NCBI RefSeq assembly: GCF_002940065.1
Contig: NZ_MDEJ01000018.1
Location: forward strand, 1-43,683
Source: Xanthomonas populi
GTDB lineage: Bacteria > Pseudomonadota > Gammaproteobacteria > Xanthomonadales > Xanthomonadaceae
DNA: 43,683 nt
Direction of reading: 5' to 3'
A program made the position numbers and the translations under genes. Positions 38,058-43,683 of the stretch are shown here, in pieces (the first letter of the stretch is position 1; every line of letters starts with the position of its first letter). The notes below the pieces were generated by a model, which did no database searches, had not been told where the DNA came from, and saw only the letters and a list, made by a program, of their open reading frames with translations.

Positions 38058-38108
38058 CGGACACCAAACACAGCGTCTTTGCATGGGTCCCTCCCCCCAT
38101 GCAATCCG

Positions 38109-38142
38109 GCCCGACAGATCCCTCCTTCTGTCGGGCTTTTTT
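38109..38142 (+). terminator. Terminator after the phasin gene
   Basis: GCCCGACAGA (38109-38118) pairs with TCTGTCGGGC (38127-38136), with an eight-base loop and six T residues after it. A second hairpin just before it, GCATGGG (38081-38087) with CCCATGC (38096-38102), lies in the same trailer. Confidence 0.92.
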
Positions 38143-38212
38143 ATTGTTTTGATCGCTGGCGTAGTGCCTAAGCAACTCTACGCACGGCATCGAAATCGCC
38201 TTTGCCTTGAAC

Positions 38213-38887
38213 TCACGCAGGCAGCTGCAACCCCTGCGCCTGGGTCGCGGCATCGGCACCCAGCCGCCATGCGATCCGGCCCCAGCACGGCATCGCCAGG
38301 CGCTGGCGCAGCATGCCGATGTTTTCTTCGATGCGCTCCATCTGCGGATCGATTTCGTTGGCGATCCAGCCGATGCAGTGCAGTCCGTCGGCGGCGATCG
38401 CCGCGGCGGTCAGGCGCGCGTGGTTGATGCAGCCCAGCCGTATGCCGACCACCAACACGACGGGCAGCTTGAGCACGCGGACCAGATCGGTCTGGTCCAG
38501 ATCGGCACTCAACGGGGCGGCCCAGCCGCCGACGCCTTCGACCACCACCACCTCGGCCTGGGCGCGCAATTGCGCGAAGGCGCCGGCGATCGGCGCCAGT
38601 GACAGGGTGACGCCGACGTCGGCGGCGGCCAGTTCCGGCGCCAGTGGGGCGGGGAAAGCGTAGGGATTGAGGGTGGCGTAGTCGGGTTGCGGGTCGCTGG
38701 CGGCCTGCAGCGCCAGTGCGTCCTCGTTGCGCCAGCCGTGCGCGGTTACCTCGCAGCCACTGGCGACCGGCTTCATGCCCACCGCGGTATGCCCGCGTGC
38801 GCGAAGCGCATGCAGCAACGCGGTGCTGGCCGTGGTCTTGCCGATACCGGTGTCGGTGCCGGTGACGTACAACGCGGGAAACGGCAT
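38213..38887 (-). CDS. bioD: ATP-dependent dethiobiotin synthetase BioD
   Basis: Closes the ureido ring of dethiobiotin from 7,8-diaminopelargonate, CO2 and ATP, the penultimate biotin step. 224 aa from ATG 38887 (MPFPALYVTGTDTGIGKTTA), with AGGAA eleven bases upstream. The P-loop is GTDTGIGKTTAS; the substrate lysine is in GMKPVASGC; VVVEGVGGWAAPL and VVLVVGIRLGCINHA complete the signatures. The frame upstream to 38971 is not homologous. It is convergent with the phasin gene and divergent from msrC, with no other biotin gene beside it. Confidence 0.94.
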   Translation of the reverse strand: MPFPALYVTGTDTGIGKTTASTALLHALRARGHTAVGMKPVASGCEVTAHGWRNEDALALQAASDPQPDYATLNPYAFPAPLAPELAAADVGVTLSLAPIAGAFAQLRAQAEVVVVEGVGGWAAPLSADLDQTDLVRVLKLPVVLVVGIRLGCINHARLTAAAIAADGLHCIGWIANEIDPQMERIEENIGMLRQRLAMPCWGRIAWRLGADAATQAQGLQLPA

Positions 38888-39005
38888 GGGTTTGGTTCCT
38901 GCGGCCACGCCGCGCTTGCAGTGAGGGCGCGCAGCATAGCGTGCGGATCCGAACGGAACGCTGAGTCGCAACGACCCTGCGGATGGCCGCTGCTAGACTT
39001 CGGCC

Positions 39006-39488
39006 ATGCTCGCAACCTCTTCGCTGACCGGCAGCAAGCCGGAACAATACGCCCAGCTCACCGCCCAGGCCCAGGCACTGGTGCATGGCGAGCCGGATCG
39101 GATCGCCAATGCCGCCAACCTGGCCGCGCTGATCTTCCATTCGTTGCCGTCGCTCAATTGGGCCGGCTTCTATTTCTACGATGGCCACGAGCTGGTGGTG
39201 GGGCCGTTTCAGGGCTTGCCGGCCTGCGTGCGCATTCCGCTGGACAAGGGCGTGTGCGGCGCGGCCGCCAGCACCCGGCAGAGCCAGCGTATCGCCGATG
39301 TGGAGGCATACCCCGGGCATATCGCTTGCGATTCGGCATCGCGCTCGGAGCTGGTGATTGCGCTGGTCAAGGCCGATGCGCTGATCGGCGTGCTGGATCT
39401 GGACAGCCCGGAGCTGGATCGCTTCGACGCCGACGATCAGCGCGGCCTGGAAGCCATCGCGCAGGTCTTTGTCGGCGCGCTGACGTGA
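39006..39488 (+). CDS. msrC: Free methionine-(R)-sulfoxide reductase (GAF domain)
   Basis: Reduces free L-methionine-(R)-sulfoxide, a cytoplasmic oxidative-damage repair enzyme of the fRMsr type. 160 aa forming one GAF domain: NWAGFYFYDGHELVVGPFQG, IPLDKGVCGAAAST and HIACDSASRSELVI. Cysteines 74, 84 and 108 have the spacing of the three catalytic cysteines of the family. The stop overlaps the next start as GTGA, so both are translated together. Confidence 0.92.
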   Translation: MLATSSLTGSKPEQYAQLTAQAQALVHGEPDRIANAANLAALIFHSLPSLNWAGFYFYDGHELVVGPFQGLPACVRIPLDKGVCGAAASTRQSQRIADVEAYPGHIACDSASRSELVIALVKADALIGVLDLDSPELDRFDADDQRGLEAIAQVFVGALT

Positions 39489-39877
39489 CCACCGAACGGC
39501 TGCGCAATATCGGCCCGAAAAGTGCAGCGTGGCTACGTCAGGTCGGCTTGCGCACGCAGGAGGATCTGCAGGCAGTGGGGGCGGTGGGCGCGTTCGTCAA
39601 AGTGCGCCGCGCCGGCTTCAAGCCCAGCCTCAATCTGCTGTATTCGCTGGAAGGCGCGCTGGTCGACTGCCATTGGCAGGAGGTACCAGAAGCACGTCGG
39701 CATGCGTTGCTGGCCGAATACGAAGCGGCCAGCGCGCTGCTACCGGTGCGTGGCCGCGCGGTCAGTGGACCGGTGGAGACCGTGCACTATGCGCGTGCCG
39801 ATAACGACGAATCGCATGGCGACATGATTGAGGCGGCCGACGACGCTGCGGACCTGAGCGAGACGCGCGACGATTGA
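39485..39877 (+). CDS. TfoX C-terminal domain protein
   Basis: 130 aa from GTG 39485. LRNIGPKSAAWLRQVGLRTQ, GAVGAFVKVRRAGFKPSLNL and LLYSLEGALVDCHWQEV are the TfoX/Sxy C-terminal domain, a helix-hairpin-helix-like fold; the N-terminal domain of competence activator TfoX is absent. The last 40 residues are acidic (ESHGDMIEAADDAADLSE). GTG is chosen for the four-base overlap with msrC; a much longer upstream frame is antisense to bioD and out of family. A direct role in competence cannot be assumed for this half-length form. Confidence 0.85.
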   Translation: MTTERLRNIGPKSAAWLRQVGLRTQEDLQAVGAVGAFVKVRRAGFKPSLNLLYSLEGALVDCHWQEVPEARRHALLAEYEAASALLPVRGRAVSGPVETVHYARADNDESHGDMIEAADDAADLSETRDD

Positions 39878-39988
39878 GCGCCTGCGCCGAGTTGCCGCCG
39901 CTGCATGCGCGCACGCTGCGACCGGCAACAGCGTGATTGTGGATTTCTAGAGCGATGTATCTTCGATCGCTTGCTTGATCTAGCGTCT

Positions 39989-40605
39989 TCAACGCGTCGC
40001 TGCGTCCCGTAACGTTGGCGCGAGTGATGCGCCCAGCGTTTGACCATGGCTGAGGCCAGGTAGCAGGTGGTACTCGGCGGTGAGGCCGGGTACGGTACGG
40101 GTACGGGTAGAGAAGACAACAGCGTTACAAGGCTTTGTGCAGCGTGTGGATCTGCACGCGGCCGGCCGGGGCGATCCGGCGTTGCATCGCGTGCCACTGG
40201 TGCGCCCTCGCCTGCCATCAACGTCAGACGACGCTTTGATGGCTGCGGGTCTGCAGAACCTGCTTGTTCATGATCCACCAAGCGACGCGCTTGCTGAACG
40301 AGAAACCCATCGCACCACCCCGGCGACGGGTCGACCGCGACGTAGTGCTGAAAAAGCTGCGGCTGCGTCAACAACACCTGCAGCACGAACAGCCCGCCAT
40401 ACGAAAGGCCCCATAGCGTCGGCCGCTGACGATCCACCGCCACGCGCGCGTCCACCTGTGGGCGAATGCGTGTTGCGCCCAGCTGCGCGAACGCCGCCGC
40501 ACCGCCGGTTCTGCGCTTCGGATTCAGCGGATCGGTTTCCACCCGACCGTCGCCGTAGCGCGCAGGCGTGTAAACCAGGCTGGGGGTCGGCAGGGATTCG
40601 TGCAA
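39989..40605 (-). pseudogene. Truncated and frameshifted alpha/beta-hydrolase (IroE/BesA-like esterase)
   Basis: The minus strand encodes DPLNPKRRTGGAAAFAQL, IRPQVDARVAVDRQRPTLWG, nucleophile elbow GLSYGGLFVL, and HYVAVDPSPGWCDG, as in siderophore-esterase-like hydrolases. Roughly the first 100 residues of the family are missing: homology starts at about 40580 and the DNA above is unrelated. Near 40094 the frame breaks; one added base would join it to PGLTAEYHLLPGLSHGQTLG and a natural stop at TGA 39991-39989, restoring the catalytic histidine in LSHGQ. So a 5' deletion and a one-base loss have inactivated the gene. The continuing frame past the break to 39787 is not homologous. Confidence 0.8.
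40088..40110. repeat. Imperfect hexanucleotide repeat at the esterase frameshift
   Basis: Read on the plus strand: GGGTAC, GGTAC, GGGTAC, GGGTAG. The second unit (40094-40098) lacks one G, which is exactly where the reading frame of the hydrolase breaks. On the coding strand the units encode V-P repeats. Confidence 0.75.
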
Positions 40606-40735
40606 AAAAAAGCCAAAATTGAGCTGACTCGCTGTCAGTAAATAAGTCTCACGGGTTCCTTGCAGACACTCCCTATCGATGTGCCCACGAGCATTAGATC
40701 AGGCCAGTGCGAGCGCGGCCTTATGGACGATGGTG
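40606..40735. other. Junction between the truncated esterase and the candidate effector gene
   Basis: 130 bases of unassigned DNA starting with a run of eight A residues (40607-40614). It contains no gene. It is where the esterase homology stops and so probably records a recombination or insertion-sequence loss, but I see no clear terminal repeat. Confidence 0.4.
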
Positions 40736-43090
40736 TTAAGCCATCAGGTGCAGTCGCACTGCTTGATAGTCATAGAGCCGGTCCTTCATCGACGAGATCG
40801 TTGGAGCACGGGCGGGATCGGGCGTCTGGCGCTGCAGACCTGACGCGGCCAGTGCATCGAGCGCCGACTGTAGGCTGGCCCGTGCCTGGCGCAATTCCAT
40901 CTTCGCGGCCGCTAAGTTCTTCAGTCCCACCGGGCCGCTCGTGAGCCCATGCTTGAGCGCCTGTGCAACCCGCATAAGCTCGTCCCAGCGCGTCTGTGCG
41001 TGTTGCCGGTATCCGGCGGACGTACGCAGGTCGACATCGCGATCTCCGGCGCGGAATCGCCAGTCCTCAGCATCGGCTGCGTATACCTCGGGGTCAACGC
41101 GCAGTTGCGCCATGGTCTTCTTATTGTCAGCTTTACTCATCCGTACCTCGCCTGTTGCGCCGGTGAAGACGGCACCACCCGCCATACCCGTGCCCGCCGC
41201 CACGCCGAGCGGCGCGGGCTGTAAGCCATCGTCGTTCCCGTGCGAGTCATTCGCATAGAAGCTGTCGGTAGATGCGATGGCATCGACCACCGGTAGCGCC
41301 GTCCCCATCGACACGCCGCCGTGGAATGCCTGCACGTAGCGCTGCACGATCTGTGCACCTTCGCCTGGCTTGCGCAGACGCGCGCGACGATTGGCCTTCT
41401 CGAGATTGTCGAGGTCGTCTAGGCAGCGCCCGATTACGCTGTCCTCAGGAATGGCGCGCCATCGGTCCATGTCGAAAGACTCGAATTGGTCGGCGTGCAT
41501 CTTGGCCACGTCGATCTCGGTATCCAGTTCCTGCTGCTGCAGCGCAAGGGCGCGCATCGGAGTGCCCGCCTCGCATTGGACGTCGATATGCTTCTGCAGT
41601 TCTGCACGCCGCCGCATCAGCTGGCCAATCGCGTCCTCGTAGACCTCGCGAATCGCGGCGATCTGCACCTGTGGCTGGGTCAGGAACGACTGGCGCAGCT
41701 TGGACTCGGAAACATGCTCGGTAGTCAGGTTCTTGAAATGGATCTTCGCAGCATCGTCCTTCAGAAAGTCCCCCCACTTGGTGTTGGCGCGCAGGGTGTA
41801 GCGGTGCTTGTTGCGCCGTTCGTCCAGGTAGCCCGCCCCCCATTGCAACGGGATCGTGCTGGCCAGAATAGCGGGACCGGCGACTTGACCCACCAACGGT
41901 ACTGTAGTGCTCACAACCGTGCCTACGGCGGCCACGCCATTGACAGCCATGCCCCAACCTTTACTGTAGGTTTGCGTGCGATTCAGGCCAATGCGGCGCC
42001 GGTACTGTCGGTCGGCCACGCCATGCAGCGCGAGAAAGGCCTCCACCAATCGTCCCAGCGCCGGGGAGTCGTTCTCAGGGGCATGCGCAAAATTTTCGAC
42101 AGCCTCGTCGAGTTGCCTGCGCATTTCCCTCGCGGCCTTCGCGATCTTGCCCATATCGAGGCTCTTGTCGATCTGCGGCGCCAGGACAGGGAGTCCACCT
42201 ACGCGCTTAAACGATTCTTTGACGTCTGTGACGGAGCGAAGGCCGCCCGTCAGGGCTGGATTGACCATGCTGGCCGGCAGTTGGTGAGAAAGAACTTTGA
42301 CGGTCTTGGTGACGGCCTTGCTCACGCCTTGGACCTGGGAAACCCCAGCACTGACTGCTGCAGCCGCTACGCTGAAAGCGCGCCCCGCCACCGAATGCAG
42401 CCCTTCGTATAGGCCGGCCTTGTGTACGCCCTTTTTGTAAAGCGCTATGTCGATATTCAATGCGGCAAGCAGGTGCCGCTGTGCTACGTCGGTAAGCTGC
42501 GTTCGGCTGAATTTGCGTGGGGTGGCCTGCACTTCGGCGATCAATTCATCGACGGGCCGATTGACCAGAGCCTTGAGGCATTGATCTCCCGCGCTCGTGC
42601 GTGGTGGCCGTGGAGCGAAACGTGCCAAGTTGTTCTTCTCGCAATAAATCTCGGCAGCCGCGCGTAACTTCACGGCTGCGAGCGCGCGATCAAGGTCGAG
42701 CGGTCGGGCGATCGCGGCTTGGTAGTCGGTTAGCAGCAACTCGCGCCTGGCGGCGGCCGTCGTACCTTCAGCACTGCTGGTTTGCTCGGATCTGGATATG
42801 CCAGACACGCTCTGTACTTCCAACGCCAAAGGCGCCGCACCACGCTCTAACCCGAGGTAGGAATTCGCGCGTGTAGGCAAAGGCTGGCGAGGCGCCACGC
42901 CGTGAGTGCCTCCATCAGAGCGCGAGCGCCGCACTGGGCTGCGAGAAAGAGGCAGCATCTGCCCGCTATACCCGACCGGCGTGTCCGGGGCGCTGCGGGA
43001 GACCGACGGTAGGCCGCCGGTCTCTTCGGGTGCGCGGACGGTCGGTGTGATCGTGTGGGGGGAGTTCGTGGCCCGTACGTTGTTCGGCAT
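40736..43090 (-). CDS. Candidate type III secretion effector, 784 aa (Xop-like), unnamed
   Basis: I do not recognise a named family with confidence. The first 115 residues are disordered and rich in Ser, Thr, Pro and Arg (MPNNVRATNSPHTITPTVRA; LPLSRSPVRRSRSDG), with few acidic residues early on, as in Xanthomonas type III effectors. The body is helical; residues 380-418 are hydrophobic (VNGVAAVGTVVSTTVPLVGQ) and flanked by charged helices, and 240-260 are Ala/Val-rich. RRAELQKHIDVQ and LQQQELDTEIDVAKMHADQF may be short coiled coils. ATG 43090 has GAGGA nine bases upstream. The size would suit a XopP/RipH-like or similar effector, but this is a guess. The gene is isolated between a pseudogene and insertion-sequence debris, and no HrpX-type box lies on its own strand upstream. 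Confidence 0.55.
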   Translation of the reverse strand: MPNNVRATNSPHTITPTVRAPEETGGLPSVSRSAPDTPVGYSGQMLPLSRSPVRRSRSDGGTHGVAPRQPLPTRANSYLGLERGAAPLALEVQSVSGISRSEQTSSAEGTTAAARRELLLTDYQAAIARPLDLDRALAAVKLRAAAEIYCEKNNLARFAPRPPRTSAGDQCLKALVNRPVDELIAEVQATPRKFSRTQLTDVAQRHLLAALNIDIALYKKGVHKAGLYEGLHSVAGRAFSVAAAAVSAGVSQVQGVSKAVTKTVKVLSHQLPASMVNPALTGGLRSVTDVKESFKRVGGLPVLAPQIDKSLDMGKIAKAAREMRRQLDEAVENFAHAPENDSPALGRLVEAFLALHGVADRQYRRRIGLNRTQTYSKGWGMAVNGVAAVGTVVSTTVPLVGQVAGPAILASTIPLQWGAGYLDERRNKHRYTLRANTKWGDFLKDDAAKIHFKNLTTEHVSESKLRQSFLTQPQVQIAAIREVYEDAIGQLMRRRAELQKHIDVQCEAGTPMRALALQQQELDTEIDVAKMHADQFESFDMDRWRAIPEDSVIGRCLDDLDNLEKANRRARLRKPGEGAQIVQRYVQAFHGGVSMGTALPVVDAIASTDSFYANDSHGNDDGLQPAPLGVAAGTGMAGGAVFTGATGEVRMSKADNKKTMAQLRVDPEVYAADAEDWRFRAGDRDVDLRTSAGYRQHAQTRWDELMRVAQALKHGLTSGPVGLKNLAAAKMELRQARASLQSALDALAASGLQRQTPDPARAPTISSMKDRLYDYQAVRLHLMA

Positions 43091-43130
43091 AGCGATGTCC
43101 TCGTACTATGATCTCTCTGTTGGTTTATGC

Positions 43131-43567
43131 CTATATACGGCAGCATCTGGACGCCTTTACGTTGAGGCTACAGCTCACTTGAGGAGCGATTCCAATAACG
43201 TTTCGCTTCCAGGAAATTCCTTTCGTGAATATTGGTCTTGCTGCCCTGCCCCGATCGCGGCAAGCCGGCTTTGAAGTCTTAGCCAATGCATCCAAGCCTT
43301 GCTGGACCCGTATACGGAACGCATCGCTCACGACAGGTTTCGGTTGCCAGACCTCCGCAGGCACGTATTGGAACTGCTGGGCGTTGAGCCTCTTGAAGGT
43401 TGCCAGGGAATCTGTACGAAATTCTTTAATGACAGTGATGAAGACATACGAGGCGCTGGGACGATCGGCGACGGTGCTGCCGAGCGACGGGTCAAATCCG
43501 GCTGTGCAAATAGCGGCGCTGTGCCGACGATCAACATCAGCACGCCGAAGCACGCAAATCCCTAAGA
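43131..43567 (-). pseudogene. Remnant of a secreted-protein gene cut by the IS481-type element
   Basis: Two minus-strand frames each hold part of a plausible protein. One gives FACFGVLMLIVGTAPLFAQP (about 43547-43488), a signal-peptide core with a cleavage site but no start: a TAG stands six bases before it. The other gives ASYVFITVIKEFRTDSLATF and QQFQYVPAEVWQPKPVVSDA (to about 43280), which reads like a folded mature protein. Joining them needs a frameshift near 43490. The 5' end coincides with the apparent left end of the downstream element. Family unknown. Confidence 0.45.
43202..43226 (+). promoter_or_regulatory. PIP-box-like sequence (TTCGC-N15-TTCGT)
   Basis: TTCGC at 43202-43206 and TTCGT at 43222-43226 are separated by exactly 15 bases, matching the TTCGB-N15-TTCGB form bound by HrpX. 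It points right, away from the candidate effector, and no -10 (YANNNT) is found 30-32 bases further on. Chance alone predicts about one such match in a window this size. Confidence 0.25.
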
Positions 43568-43683
43568 TGTTTGATCCCAGGCTTTGATGGTGCACTCTTT
43601 TCACTCGAATGGAAGCAAGCACGATGGGCCAGGTTCTGCAGGGGAGCGCCACCACGACTGAGGCGATCCGTCGAGAGATACAA
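43568..43683 (+). mobile_element. Left end of an IS481-family insertion sequence
   Basis: TGTTTGATCCCAGGC at 43568-43582 begins with the TGT expected at IS481-type ends, 56 bases before the transposase ATG. The right end is outside the window, so neither the inverted repeats nor a target duplication can be checked. Confidence 0.5.
43624..43683 (+). CDS. IS481-family transposase, N-terminal fragment
   Basis: From ATG 43624 the last 20 codons of the window read MGQVLQGSATTTEAIRREIQ, which I recognise as the opening of IS481-type DDE transposases with an N-terminal helix-turn-helix (family form MGQVLHGSATTTEA). The gene continues beyond the window. It lies head-on to the broken secreted-protein gene it appears to interrupt. 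Confidence 0.75.
   Translation, partial: MGQVLQGSATTTEAIRREIQ

Noticed and set aside
38687-39877. 396-aa frame ending in the TfoX domain
   Set aside because: Only the last 130 residues are homologous; the rest overlaps bioD antisense and msrC out of frame, so the GTG at 39485 is the start.
39787-39988. Continuation of the esterase frame past the frameshift
   Set aside because: It has no resemblance to hydrolases and is antisense to the TfoX-domain gene; the true C-terminus is in another frame ending at 39989.
40698-40745. Possible transposase tail (minus-strand LNTIVHKAALALA then stop) behind the effector gene
   Set aside because: Only 14 codons between two stops, and no terminal inverted repeat could be paired with it.
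43225-43587. 120-aa plus-strand open frame directly after the PIP-like box
   Set aside because: Composition is Ser/Arg/Ala-rich as expected for the antisense of the minus-strand remnant, the start is a GTG overlapping the box, and no ribosome-binding site is present.

Overview
The window comes from a Xanthomonas chromosome. The basis is gene order and protein content: a CoA-transferase pair, xanA-xanB, rmlDCAB and etfBA on one side and metB plus cystathionine beta-synthase on the other, enclosing a strain-variable O-antigen block. This is the classical Xanthomonas LPS locus between etfA and metB. Most flanking genes are GC-rich. By eye the O-antigen block is less so, as expected for an exchanged region. 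The species cannot be fixed from sequence alone.

Layout. 1-71: tail of an IS30-type transposase. 112-1481 (-): 3-oxoacid CoA-transferase B and A. 1616-4409 (+): xanA-xanB, giving GDP-mannose. 4529-7985 (-): rmlBACD, giving dTDP-L-rhamnose, every junction but one overlapping. 8215-9990 (+): electron transfer flavoprotein etfB-etfA. 10183-15080 (+): a five-gene cassette of SDR epimerase, GtrB-type transferase, GtrA-type flippase, a large GT-C-like membrane protein and a lipoprotein, resembling a lipid-linked O-antigen decoration system. 15394-26934 (-), convergent with it: rmd and gmd (GDP-D-rhamnose), a lipoprotein, three glycosyltransferases, a WbdD-like methyltransferase/kinase/coiled-coil protein, and the O-antigen ABC exporter wzt-wzm. 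Together these describe an ABC-exported, probably D-rhamnose-rich O-antigen that is capped by WbdD, recognised by the Wzt C-terminal domain and side-decorated by the Gtr-like cassette.

26931-43683: metB, cbs, a YdcH-like protein, an OmpA-like/DUF4398 pair, pilU, tyrosine catabolism genes (maiA, fahA), an RhlE helicase, queD, a phasin, bioD, msrC and a TfoX C-terminal domain protein. The right end is accessory and decayed: a truncated, frameshifted esterase pseudogene, a 784-aa candidate type III effector, a broken secreted-protein gene and the start of an IS481-type transposase.

Best leads: the WbdD-like cap plus two proteins sharing an Ig-like domain next to it; the plus-strand cassette with its in-frame TAA five codons into the first gene; a 121-bp inverted-repeat element that has split the rhlE terminator; a likely untranslated transcript ending at a strong terminator near 30050; and the unnamed candidate effector beside insertion-sequence debris. 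Function assignments come from reading protein motifs by eye; no database search was run.
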